Positions 1 through 5,962 are shown, counted from the first letter of the stretch. The stretch: DNA of 8,765 bases from CAZQBY01 sp964540655 (GCA_964540655.1 CAZINR010000052.1:1-8765), one strand, 5' to 3'. Translations and numbers: made by a program. Notes: generated from the letters alone by a model not told the origin.

Positions 1-24
1 TTGAGAGTTCACGCTGAAAAATAA
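1..24 (+). CDS. Possible C-terminal tail of an upstream gene (partial)
   Basis: Frame 1 is open from the window edge and ends in TAA at 22-24, reading LRVHAEK. The next ATG follows after three bases. No TATA-like box precedes the gene at 28, which is consistent with that gene being downstream in an operon whose previous member ends here. Seven residues are far too few to identify a family, and the reading could be chance. Confidence 0.22.
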   Translation: MRVHAEK

Positions 25-27
25 GCG

Positions 28-561
28 ATGGGAAAGGTGAGGGCGAGGAAGTCAAGGAAGGCGGGAGGTGGGAAGCCGCGAGTAACGGTGAGAAGGGCCA
101 CGGAAAAGGACCTGGATTTGATATGGCAGTGGGAGAAGGCGATGCTGAAGGAGACCAGGGACCTTACGCCGGATGAGGGGCTCAAATCAGCCATATCGCC
201 GGGCGACTATGCCATAGCCGTCAGGGGCGGGAAGCCGGTCGGGATGGTGGCAAGGACGGAAGTGCCCTTTGAAGTGGAGTATTTGTCCAAAGGGCGCACC
301 CGGAGGGTGCCCGGCAGGCTGGTGGGGAGCCTCTACGTGCCGAGGGAGCACCGCGGGGGCGAGGTGGCGGCCGCGCTGGGCAGGCACCTGGAGGGGTCCG
401 GGAGGACCCTGCTGGCGGTGGCCGAGAACCGCGGGGTTGAGGTGCTCCTCTCCCGGAGGGCAGGGTGGCAGAGGCTCGGGAGGGGCACGAGGGCCATAAA
501 CCCCGAGGGGAAGGGGGAGGACATACCCGGGCATCCGGTGTTCAAGTTCGAGGAAAAATGA
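28..561 (+). CDS. GNAT-like N-acetyltransferase, first of a tandem pair
   Basis: This is a 177-residue protein with the order of elements of a GNAT acetyltransferase, a family that moves an acetyl group from acetyl-CoA to an amine. After a basic tail (residues 1-18) comes a first strand and helix (VTVRRATEKDLDLIWQWE, 19-36). Then follow a hairpin with GGKPVGMVA (67-75) and motif A, SLYVPREHRGGEVAAAL (101-117). EHRGGE is the Arg/Gly acetyl-CoA pyrophosphate loop, and a strand/helix with AENRGVEVLLSRRAGWQRLG (132-151) follows. The substrate cannot be read from sequence. The stop overlaps the next start as ATGA, implying translational coupling with a gene that looks like a paralogue. No TATA box is visible before the ATG, so transcription probably begins upstream of the window. 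Fold assignment is by pattern only. Confidence 0.72.
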   Translation: MGKVRARKSRKAGGGKPRVTVRRATEKDLDLIWQWEKAMLKETRDLTPDEGLKSAISPGDYAIAVRGGKPVGMVARTEVPFEVEYLSKGRTRRVPGRLVGSLYVPREHRGGEVAAALGRHLEGSGRTLLAVAENRGVEVLLSRRAGWQRLGRGTRAINPEGKGEDIPGHPVFKFEEK

Positions 562-1100
562 AACCAAAACATCCTGATATGGTAGTCAGGGCGGCAACGA
601 AGGGCGACAGGGAGCGCATAAGGCGCTGGCGAAGGCAGATGGTGAGTGAGACGGGCCAAGTGGGCAAGGCCAAATCCATAGACCAGCATCTCATAGTCGA
701 AAGAGAGGGCGTGCCCGTGGGGATGATAGGCGTCAGTTCCAAGCCGCGCGGCATCCTCTATCACGTGGAAGACGGATCGCGTGAGAACTGGCACGTGCCC
801 CTTGGGAAGGCGAGGGGGCACGTCATAGGCGACTTCTTTGTGGAGGAGGGGCACCGCAGAAGCCCCGCAGCGCGCCATCTTCTGAGGAGCGTCATAAAAG
901 AGGCTAGGGAGAGGAGGCTTGAAACCCTGCTGACCATGCCCGGGAACGATAAAGTCCACAAACTTCTCGAAAGGTTGGATGAATGGGAGCGATTGGGGCC
1001 AAGCACAACGGGAAAACTCATGAACGACCTGCCGGCGGTCGGGATAGACACCAGGCAGTTCCCGAAGCTCGCGCCCCTTTACAGGATGAGGCTCAAGTGA
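558..1100 (+). CDS. GNAT-like N-acetyltransferase, second of a tandem pair
   Basis: This is a 180-residue protein. I chose the ATG at 558, which overlaps the preceding stop as ATGA. The longer frame from 465 would add 31 residues antagonistic to the first gene's coding frame and lacking any family similarity. The order of elements mirrors the upstream protein: MVVRAATKGDRERIRRWRRQM (8-28), EGVPVGMIGV (50-59), GDFFVEEGHRRSPAARHLL (91-109), then a Leu-rich strand/helix to about 146. It therefore looks like a diverged tandem duplicate. The motif A loop reads HRRSPAA rather than the usual Arg-x-x-Gly-x-Gly/Ala, so acetyl-CoA binding may be altered or lost. The C-terminal 35 residues have no counterpart in the first protein. 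The substrate is unknown. A TATA box for rnz begins immediately after the stop. Confidence 0.68.
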   Translation: MKPKHPDMVVRAATKGDRERIRRWRRQMVSETGQVGKAKSIDQHLIVEREGVPVGMIGVSSKPRGILYHVEDGSRENWHVPLGKARGHVIGDFFVEEGHRRSPAARHLLRSVIKEARERRLETLLTMPGNDKVHKLLERLDEWERLGPSTTGKLMNDLPAVGIDTRQFPKLAPLYRMRLK

Positions 1101-1131
1101 GGTTTATTTAGGACGGAGGCTTAAACTAACC
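1101..1131 (+). promoter_or_regulatory. Promoter of rnz (TATA box and initiator-side motif)
   Basis: GGTTTATTTA at 1101-1110 begins directly after the previous stop. It is centred about 26 nt before the GTG at 1132, the normal spacing between TATA box and start for an archaeal leaderless mRNA. No Shine-Dalgarno sequence is present. TTAAACTAACCG at 1121-1132 runs into the start codon. It recurs with one change before the gene at 6319. Confidence 0.6.
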
Positions 1132-2040
1132 GTGATAAAAATCCAGTTCCTGGGGACCTCGGGCTCAGTGCCCACCGAGAGGCGCGGGATGCCGTCCGTG
1201 TATCTTGAGTACAGGGGGCACCGCATGCTCTTCGACTGCGGGGAGGGGACCCAGCGGCAGATGAGGATAGCCAAGATACCCTTCATGAAGCTCGACCAGA
1301 TTTTTTTGTCGCATTTCCATGCTGACCACTGCCTGGGGCTCGGCGGGCTCATACAGACCATGGATCTGTTCAAGCGCCAGAAGAAGCTGGAGATATACGG
1401 GCCCAAGGGGATTCACGACGTGATACAGAAGGTCATAACGACCGGCCATTTTATTTTAGAAGGCTTCGATCTGGAGATAAACGAAGTGAAGCCGAGAGGC
1501 GTCAAGCAGATATACGCGGACAAGGATTATCGGATAAAATGCGTACGCCTGGACCACACCGTGCCCTGCTTGGGATACAGTTTCGAGGAAGCGGAGAAGA
1601 GGCCCTTCCTGAAAAAGAAGGCCTTGAAGCTCGGCGTCCCGGAGGGGCCGATGTTCAGCAGGCTGCAGGCCGGGGACAGCGTCAAGGTGGGGGGAAGGGT
1701 AATCAAGCCGGACGACGTCCTGGGCAAGCCCAACCCGGGGAGGAAGGTCGCTTATGTGTCGGACTCGAGGCCTTGTGCTGCTGCCGTGGGGCTGGCGAAG
1801 GGGGCGGACGTCTTGATCCACGAGGCCACCTTCGCCCACGACCTGCAGGAGTCGGCCATCGAGGGCAGGCATTCCACCGCCAAGGAGGCGGCGGAGATAG
1901 CCAAGAAGGCGGGAGTAAAAAGGCTGTTCCTGACTCACATCAGCCAGAGGTACAAGAAGCCCGAGATGCTGGAGGAAGAGGCCAAGGGGATATTCAAAGC
2001 CGCGCGCATGGCGGAGGACCTGGATTCGGTGACTGTCTGA
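1132..2040 (+). CDS. rnz: Ribonuclease Z (tRNA 3' endonuclease)
   Basis: RNase Z is a zinc-dependent metallo-beta-lactamase nuclease. It cuts precursor tRNAs after the discriminator base so that CCA can be added. The 302-residue length matches the short (ELAC1-type) form found in archaea. Visible signature residues are: N-terminal FLGTSGSVPTERRG (6-19); DCGEGTQRQ (35-43); the HxHxDH zinc motif SHFHADHCLGL (60-70; His61, His63, Asp65, His66); LDHTVPCLGY (140-149; His142); YVSDSRP (208-214; Asp211); HEATF and EGRHSTAKEAA (230-253); and motif V LTHISQRY (267-274; His269). All metal ligands appear present, so the enzyme should be active. The start is GTG, placed by the conserved N-terminus and by the TATA box about 26 nt upstream. 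It converges on the next gene with one base between stops. Confidence 0.97.
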   Translation: MIKIQFLGTSGSVPTERRGMPSVYLEYRGHRMLFDCGEGTQRQMRIAKIPFMKLDQIFLSHFHADHCLGLGGLIQTMDLFKRQKKLEIYGPKGIHDVIQKVITTGHFILEGFDLEINEVKPRGVKQIYADKDYRIKCVRLDHTVPCLGYSFEEAEKRPFLKKKALKLGVPEGPMFSRLQAGDSVKVGGRVIKPDDVLGKPNPGRKVAYVSDSRPCAAAVGLAKGADVLIHEATFAHDLQESAIEGRHSTAKEAAEIAKKAGVKRLFLTHISQRYKKPEMLEEEAKGIFKAARMAEDLDSVTV

Positions 2041-2041
2041 C

Positions 2042-3556
2042 TCACCCCTCCACGGGAGTGCCAGCAGAGATGAGGCGGGACTGCCTTAGGAGCTCTGCAA
2101 CGTACTGGCGCCTCGGCATCCCGGCTCTGCGCTGAACTTCTGATTCGCTCATGCGGCCGACCCTCTCAAGTTCCCTCTGCAGCAAGTTATGCTGTATTCC
2201 CGAATTTCCGGCTTCTTCGGGGCTCAATCGCTCCTCGCCTATGAGCCTCTTCAGTATGGGGCTGTGGCCGTTGTTCTCCGTCTCGAGCAGCCTCCTCCTG
2301 GCCCGGAGGGATCTCTCCCATGCCACCCTGGCCTGCTCGGGGGTCCTGCCGGTGGAGAGCCGCTCGCGGGCCATGTCAAGCAGTCGGGGAAGATGCGCCA
2401 TGAACTCCGCTCTGTTCACAGCCCTCCTCTCACCCTTCTTGCGCGTTTTCTGAGTTATCGAGGGTATAATGCCGTTGTCTATCCACTCCTGCACCCCCAT
2501 GCGCCCGAGGGGCAGGATCTCGGATATCTCGCCGATGCTTATGCGCTCTGGGTCCCTCTTGCTATAATGCGTGCGTATTAGCTTCCTCAGCCGCGGGGCT
2601 TCGCGCCGGAGTCTTGCCTCGGGTATCATCCTCGGCCTGCCCGGCACCCAGTCGGGGCCCTCCCTGGTTTCGACCTCCCCGTTCTCGATTAGCCGGTGCA
2701 CCGTGTCGGTGTTGCATCCCAGAATCTCGGCCGCGCGCTCGCTGGTGGCCATCCCGGGCTTCTTCCAGCTCGGCTCTTCGATGAGCCTTTTGATTCGGCG
2801 AAGGCCGTCTATGAAGGGCTCTCTGAGTATCCTGCCCCTCTCGTTTACTTCTATGTGCCCCTCGTCTATGAGGCGGTTGAGCGGGTTGTTGGTCTTGAAC
2901 CCTAAGAGCCCCCTGGCCTCCCTTTTCGAGATGGCACCCTCGCCGGGGTTGCGTTTGGCCCGCTTGCCCTTCCGCCTCATTGAGGGAACGAGCTCCATGA
3001 AGGTCTCCCTGGGTATCTTGATTCTGCGGCCTTTCGAGCCTTTGGCCCTGACCGACGGTATGCTGCCGTCTCGTATCCTCTGATAGACCCACTCCTTGCC
3101 CCTGCCCAGTATCCTCGCCGCCTCGGTCGCTCCCAAGTGCTCGGGATCCTGGGTGCTGAGGGCATGGGGCCTCCTGCCCCGCTCCCTGAGGCGTGGGAGC
3201 ATCTCCATGAAGGGCTTGCGGAGGAGCCTTCTGTGGCCGGCTTCTTTCTCCGCCTCCTTGTCTGCCGGCAGGTCTCCGGCATCGTACCAACGGTTTATCG
3301 TCTGCGCAGTCACGTCTGCCAAAGACGCGGCCTCCTTTATCGGTATGTGGGGCGATTCGGGGGGGCGCAGCGCGTCCTCCCTGAACTGCCAGACCTCTTT
3401 GCCGTCGTCGCGCACCCGCTTTCTGACCCAGGGGACCGTCTCCCCTCTACTGATTGCGCGCCGGGCGTTCTGGACGAGGTTCCTGTGCCTGAGTCCCATG
3501 GCCTTGGTCTCTCTGGGGCCCAGCCATCGGGGCTTTCCTTTGGGGGCTTTTGCCAT
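2042..3556 (-). CDS. Tandem winged-HTH (MerR/excisionase-like) array protein
   Basis: This 504-residue basic protein is made of repeated small DNA-binding units. Five units are clear, starting near residues 71, 141, 209, 269 and 339. Each has an Ile/Ala-x-x-Glu-Ala helix, a Leu-rich turn, and a recognition helix ending in Ile/Tyr-Asp/Glu-x-Gly-x-Ile/Leu/Val. The Gly falls at 94, 164, 233, 293 and 362. After a basic wing, most units end in a helix such as FMEMLPRLRERGRR (116-129), FMELVPSMRRKGKR (186-199) or FMAHLPRLLD (385-394). A sixth, more compact HTH lies at about 469-495 (MSESEVQRRAGMPRRQYVAE), and residues 11-63 may be a degenerate unit. No catalytic domain is visible. The fold resembles MerR/BldC/excisionase domains, but no integrase is nearby, so an excision role is not supported. 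Site-specific multi-turn DNA binding is inferred. Transcription comes from the symmetric promoter shared with the 3618 gene. Confidence 0.8.
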   Translation of the reverse strand: MAKAPKGKPRWLGPRETKAMGLRHRNLVQNARRAISRGETVPWVRKRVRDDGKEVWQFREDALRPPESPHIPIKEAASLADVTAQTINRWYDAGDLPADKEAEKEAGHRRLLRKPFMEMLPRLRERGRRPHALSTQDPEHLGATEAARILGRGKEWVYQRIRDGSIPSVRAKGSKGRRIKIPRETFMELVPSMRRKGKRAKRNPGEGAISKREARGLLGFKTNNPLNRLIDEGHIEVNERGRILREPFIDGLRRIKRLIEEPSWKKPGMATSERAAEILGCNTDTVHRLIENGEVETREGPDWVPGRPRMIPEARLRREAPRLRKLIRTHYSKRDPERISIGEISEILPLGRMGVQEWIDNGIIPSITQKTRKKGERRAVNRAEFMAHLPRLLDMARERLSTGRTPEQARVAWERSLRARRRLLETENNGHSPILKRLIGEERLSPEEAGNSGIQHNLLQRELERVGRMSESEVQRRAGMPRRQYVAELLRQSRLISAGTPVEG

Positions 3557-3576
3557 TAAGTATATAACCGCGAAAA

Positions 3577-3596
3577 CTTAAAAAGCCTTTTTCAAT
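3577..3596. promoter_or_regulatory. Shared, nearly symmetric divergent promoter core
   Basis: The plus strand reads CTTAAAAAGCCTTTTTCAAT. Read on the minus strand it contains AAAAAGGCTTTTTAAG, a BRE-plus-TATA arrangement centred about 25 nt before the ATG at 3556. On the plus strand AAAAAGCCTTTTTCA lies about 28 nt before the ATG at 3618. Apart from the GC/GG centre, the block is its own reverse complement, so one core could fire in both directions. The minus reading is closer to the boxes seen at other genes here. Confidence 0.6.
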
Positions 3597-3617
3597 TTTG
3601 GCTTAGAAATAAGGTAC

Positions 3618-3962
3618 ATGAAGCCACACCGAAGGAAGACAGATCCTAAGGGCCGGACGCGGCTACAGCGCACCGAAAGCGACGTGGACCGGAGGAGGTT
3701 CCGCGAACAGTTCATCAGAGACTTCCCGGTGCTCCGAGAACGGGAGGGTCTGATAGAGAGGCTCGCGGAGCCCGTGGGCAGTGAGAACCTGCACCAGCTG
3801 GAGGTCCTGGCCCTCCAGAGGGCCGCCGTGTTGGATGAGGCGTATAGGTACGGCCTGAGTGCGGAGCAGGAAGACGCTTTGAACGAGGCCCTAAAGAGGA
3901 TAGATGAACAGAGCTTGAGCATCAAAAGACCTGACCATCCACTGAGAAGGAAGACTCCTTGA
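3618..3962 (+). CDS. Hypothetical small charged helical protein
   Basis: I do not recognise this 114-residue protein. It opens with a very basic segment (residues 1-18, MKPHRRKTDPKGRTRLQR), which could contact nucleic acid. Mostly helical, charged sequence follows: RRRFREQFIRDF (25-36), EREGLIERLAEPV (41-53), a Leu/Ala-rich helix NLHQLEVLALQRAAVLDEA (57-75), and LSAEQEDALNEALKRIDEQ (80-98). It ends in a basic tail. No Cys pairs, membrane segments or enzyme motifs are visible. It is divergent from the tandem-HTH gene and shares its promoter core, so the two may be co-regulated. It is 18 bases upstream of the YkgJ-like gene and probably co-transcribed with it. Codon use matches its neighbours, which supports a real gene. 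Confidence 0.72.
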   Translation: MKPHRRKTDPKGRTRLQRTESDVDRRRFREQFIRDFPVLREREGLIERLAEPVGSENLHQLEVLALQRAAVLDEAYRYGLSAEQEDALNEALKRIDEQSLSIKRPDHPLRRKTP

Positions 3963-3980
3963 GAAACTTCGGAACAAAAA

Positions 3981-4547
3981 ATGCCAAGCAAACTACCCAA
4001 AAAACACCCCTGCGAAAAGTGCGGCGCGAAGTGCTGCCACGTCGGGCTGGTCGGCGGAGCGATTATAGGTCCGCACGAGCACGTAGTGAGGGCCGTGGCC
4101 CGCAGGAAGGGGATGCTGGACGACAGCGGGAATGCGCTCAAGACCGCCGGGGACCGGTGCATAGCTCTGGTGGACGGGAGGTGCGCAATACACGAATCCA
4201 AGCCGGAGATGTGCAGGACCTTCCCCTTCGGGGAGACTGCGGAAGGGGGGAAGTACCTCAAGCTCGAGAAGGGGACCCTCTGCCCGGGGCTTAGGGAGTT
4301 CGTCGCCGAGCACCCGGAGAGCCTGATGTCCATAGGCGACGGCCAGCTTTACCTGGACACGCATGCGGTCATGGGGGACGAGATGCTCAGGGACTCCCTG
4401 CTGCACACACTGAGGATCCATAACATAAGGGGGCATCCGCGCAACCTGCCGATAGCCACCGTGGGCAGGGAGTGGGCCGACGACCCGCGGATCATGAAGA
4501 GGCTCAGGCAGCTCCGGAAGCAGGGGCTGAACATAGAGTTTGGGTGA
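3981..4547 (+). CDS. YkgJ/UPF0153-like CxxCxxxCC metal-binding protein
   Basis: This 188-residue protein has the cysteine layout of the CxxCxxCC (YkgJ) family, small proteins thought to bind zinc or iron, with no settled function. Key residues are CEKCGAKCC (Cys11, 14, 18, 19) and Cys60 before ALVDGRCAIHESKPEMCRTFPF (Cys68, Cys78, with His71). CPG follows at 101-103. The pairing of G-x-C-x-I-H with P-x-x-C-R-x-F-P-F is characteristic. The C-terminal 85 residues are alpha/beta-looking and not recognised. There is no signal peptide, so it should be cytoplasmic. The start at 3981 is 18 bases after the preceding stop, with no Shine-Dalgarno sequence and no separate TATA box. It is thus probably in an operon with the 114-residue gene. 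It converges on the minus-strand gene ending at 4585. Confidence 0.88.
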   Translation: MPSKLPKKHPCEKCGAKCCHVGLVGGAIIGPHEHVVRAVARRKGMLDDSGNALKTAGDRCIALVDGRCAIHESKPEMCRTFPFGETAEGGKYLKLEKGTLCPGLREFVAEHPESLMSIGDGQLYLDTHAVMGDEMLRDSLLHTLRIHNIRGHPRNLPIATVGREWADDPRIMKRLRQLRKQGLNIEFG

Positions 4548-4584
4548 AATCGCACGATGAGGGAGCTCTGGTGGATGGGGTCTT

Positions 4585-4989
4585 TCAGCGCTTCCTGAAC
4601 TCGGTGAGGATGTATTCGTTGGGGTGGCCCAGCCGGTAATGGCCGCTGCCGCCCACCACGTGGCCGGGGTGCTGCTCCCTGACCCAGGCTTCCAGGGCAT
4701 CGTAGACCAAGCCGTGGGGGATCTGGCGATGGCCCTCCTCGCGCCTCCACGCACTCTCGTCGCCCTTGTGGACCGTGACCTCGAAGCCGTGACCCCTTTG
4801 GCCTGCCTTGCCCCACTCCTCGCGCACCCTCACCTTGACCGACGCGGGCGATGGCAGGTCCGCATGCGTGAGCCTGAGGGTGTGGACGCCGTTTTTGTGG
4901 CCGACGTGCTCGACCCTGGCCCCGCCCCTCCTGACGAGGGTTTTCTTTTCGGGGGCCTTCAGGACTCCCCTCACTGCCGCATGCCTCAT
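4585..4989 (-). CDS. Hypothetical protein, 134 residues
   Basis: I do not recognise this protein. It looks alpha/beta with a basic character. Alternating strands are KTLVRRGGARVEHVGH (15-30), GVHTLRLTHADL (34-45) and ASVKVRVREEWG (49-60). They are followed by HGFEVTVHKGDESAWRREE (66-84), a helix HGLVYDALEAWVREQHPG (91-108), and a Gly/His-rich end GGSGHYRLGHPNEYILTEF (113-131). His and Trp are frequent but no metal-binding pattern is clear. The start is supported by a TATA-like box 25 nt upstream. The codon use matches the neighbouring genes, and the opposite strand carries only uncharacteristic frames. It is transcribed towards the YkgJ-like gene and lies 35 bases downstream of the zinc-ribbon gene, probably with its own promoter. 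Confidence 0.65.
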   Translation of the reverse strand: MRHAAVRGVLKAPEKKTLVRRGGARVEHVGHKNGVHTLRLTHADLPSPASVKVRVREEWGKAGQRGHGFEVTVHKGDESAWRREEGHRQIPHGLVYDALEAWVREQHPGHVVGGSGHYRLGHPNEYILTEFRKR

Positions 4990-5007
4990 GGTAGATTGAA
5001 GGGCAGA

Positions 5008-5018
5008 TAGTTAAAAAT
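5008..5018 (-). promoter_or_regulatory. TATA box of the 4585-4989 gene
   Basis: On the minus strand ATTTTTAACTA is centred about 25 nt before the ATG at 4989. It falls in the short gap between this gene and the zinc-ribbon gene, so the gene can be transcribed independently. The spacing implies a leaderless mRNA. Confidence 0.5.
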
Positions 5019-5024
5019 GCTCCA

Positions 5025-5162
5025 TTACCTCTTCCCGCCCGGATGCGGTTTTCCCTCCTGCTCCCTCTTAGGGGGTGCCCAACCGCATCTGGGGCAGACG
5101 GAAGCCGTCTTCTTCGACGGCTCCAAAAGAGTGCCGCAATCGGGGCACTTGCCCAGGTCCAT
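5025..5162 (-). CDS. Small zinc-ribbon protein, 45 residues
   Basis: A minus-strand frame of 45 codons reads from ATG (5162) to TAA (5025). It contains two Cys-x-x-Cys knuckles: KCPDCGTLL (5-13; Cys6, Cys9) and VCPRCGW (22-28; Cys23, Cys26). They are separated by a short LEPSKKTAS linker, and the protein ends in a charged Pro/Gly-rich tail. This is a single zinc ribbon, similar in layout to the N-terminal ribbons of TFS/RpoM-type transcription factors and to ribosome-associated ribbon proteins. No second domain is present, so the exact role is unknown. A TATA-like box (5178-5190) lies about 24 nt before the start, divergent from the promoter of the 5229 gene. The preserved CxxC pairs and well-placed promoter make a chance frame unlikely. 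Confidence 0.75.
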   Translation of the reverse strand: MDLGKCPDCGTLLEPSKKTASVCPRCGWAPPKREQEGKPHPGGKR

Positions 5163-5177
5163 ATTGCATTATTTGGC

Positions 5178-5190
5178 GTATTAAAATAAA
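5178..5190 (-). promoter_or_regulatory. TATA box of the zinc-ribbon gene
   Basis: The minus strand reads TTTATTTTAATAC, centred about 24 nt before the ATG at 5162. The same A/T-rich gap holds the plus-strand box of the 5229 gene, so the two genes have back-to-back promoters. Confidence 0.55.
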
Positions 5191-5195
5191 AAAAC

Positions 5196-5209
5196 AAAGG
5201 CTTTTATCC
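5196..5209 (+). promoter_or_regulatory. BRE/TATA promoter of the 5229 gene
   Basis: AAAGG (5196-5200) followed by CTTTTATCC (5201-5209) is a good BRE-TATA match, centred about 25 nt before the ATG at 5229. The same AAAGGCTTTT core precedes the genes at 5962 (plus) and 3556 (minus). Confidence 0.65.
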
Positions 5210-5228
5210 TTGAAGCCCTCAATAGAGC

Positions 5229-5858
5229 ATGGCGGAATTCGAGGTGCGGGCGATAGACAGAGTCCCGAAGGAGCTGCTGGATGAAGCGCTCGGCAAGCCG
5301 GAGTCTATGCGGGTGGTCGCTGAAGAGCCCAGAAGGGGCCTGCTGTCGAGAGCCTGGAGGGCGGTCACCGGAGCCGCGCAGGAAGAGCGGATGAGAGAGC
5401 AGATCGCGCAGGCGCAGGAGAGCGCCCGGCTGGCCGATGAGCAGGCCGCCAGGAGAGGGAGGATGGCAGCCATCGAGGGGTCGCCCATAACGTTCACGGT
5501 TCACGAGAAGGGGGCGAAGGCCATGGGGTTTGCGACCGCTGAGGTCAAGCCCAACAGCTTCGGCGCCCACCTGCCTCCCTACTTCACGGTCACGGGCTTC
5601 CACCTGAGGGAGGGCGCGGAGCCGGAGGCGGGGGCTCGCCTTCTGAGGAAGATGGCCGAGGAGGCCCATGGCGCGGGGGCCAAGTACGTCGCGCTTCCCA
5701 GGATGGGCAAGAGGCTGCAGGAAGTCCTCGACCACGAAAGGAGGAGGTTGAGGTCGGGGGACGAGTCAGGCCACATAGGCGAGGTGGAGACGCGGCTGCG
5801 GGAAGGGATGCCGCATACGGGGCTGAAGCTGAGGGAAAGGCAGAGGCACAGGAAGTAG
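5229..5858 (+). CDS. Divergent GNAT-like protein, 209 residues
   Basis: The N-terminal 80 residues are helical and charged, including a likely amphipathic stretch EERMREQIAQAQESARLADEQ (52-72). The second half (about 86-160) has a GNAT-like order: strand ITFTVHEKGAKAMGFATAEV (87-106), strand YFTVTGFHLREGAE (118-131), helix PEAGARLLRKMAEEAHGAG (132-150), strand AKYVALPRM (151-159). The G-A-R-L-L helix after a strand recalls acetyl-CoA-binding motif A. However, the usual Arg-x-x-Gly-x-Gly loop is not intact, so activity is doubtful. A basic helical tail (160-209) ends in RERQRHRK. It may be a third, far-diverged relative of the genes at 28 and 558, or an unrelated alpha/beta protein. It is preceded by a strong BRE/TATA box and followed by a GC-rich hairpin, so it looks monocistronic. 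Confidence 0.6.
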   Translation: MAEFEVRAIDRVPKELLDEALGKPESMRVVAEEPRRGLLSRAWRAVTGAAQEERMREQIAQAQESARLADEQAARRGRMAAIEGSPITFTVHEKGAKAMGFATAEVKPNSFGAHLPPYFTVTGFHLREGAEPEAGARLLRKMAEEAHGAGAKYVALPRMGKRLQEVLDHERRRLRSGDESGHIGEVETRLREGMPHTGLKLRERQRHRK

Positions 5859-5861
5859 AAT

Positions 5862-5883
5862 CGGCGGCTGTCAAGAGCCGCCG
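5862..5883 (+). terminator. GC-rich hairpin after the 5229 gene
   Basis: An 8-bp perfect stem, CGGCGGCT (5862-5869) with AGCCGCCG (5876-5883), encloses a 6-nt loop and lies three bases after the TAG stop. The following DNA is T-rich in patches (TTCGCTTCACTCATTATATA) but is not a clean T-run. It could be a terminator or a transcript-stabilising 3' hairpin. Confidence 0.45.
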
Positions 5884-5928
5884 GTCATCGTTCGCTTCAC
5901 TCATTATATACCGGCGGAATACCTGATT

Positions 5929-5941
5929 AAAGGCTTTTTAG
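5929..5941 (+). promoter_or_regulatory. BRE/TATA promoter of the 5962 gene
   Basis: AAAGG (5929-5933) plus CTTTTTAG (5934-5941) is centred about 25 nt before the ATG at 5962. The predicted transcription start coincides with the start codon, inside the palindrome at 5945-5962. Confidence 0.65.
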
Positions 5942-5944
5942 TTT

Positions 5945-5962
5945 TGGTCTTCTAGAAGACCA
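5945..5962. promoter_or_regulatory. Perfect 18-bp palindrome at the start site (putative operator)
   Basis: TGGTCTTCTAGAAGACCA is exactly its own reverse complement. It fills the space between the TATA box and the start codon and includes the A of ATG. A dimeric regulator bound here would cover the initiator and block RNA polymerase, so this looks like a repressor operator. As RNA the arms could also fold, but there is no loop, which favours a DNA-level role. Confidence 0.6.

Noticed and set aside
465..557. Longer N-terminus for the second GNAT gene
   Set aside because: The extra 31 residues are read out of frame through the end of the first gene and look unlike protein family sequence. The ATGA overlap at 558 gives a better start.
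3578..4333. Minus-strand open frame of 251 codons
   Set aside because: It is antisense to the 114-residue gene and the Cys-rich YkgJ motifs. It is Ser/Leu-rich with no motif, and it would read through the divergent promoter.
4349..5197. Long minus-strand open frame of 282 codons
   Set aside because: It lies antisense to the YkgJ-like gene and out of frame with the 134-residue protein and the zinc ribbon, both of which have promoters or motifs. Its sequence is Arg/Pro/Gly-rich without any family pattern, as expected of a shadow frame in GC-rich DNA.
5891..5904. Third, partial copy of the repeat (TTCGCTTCACTCAT)
   Set aside because: Only 12 of 14 bases match and similarity stops there; short CGCTTC-type strings after genes can arise by chance in this composition.
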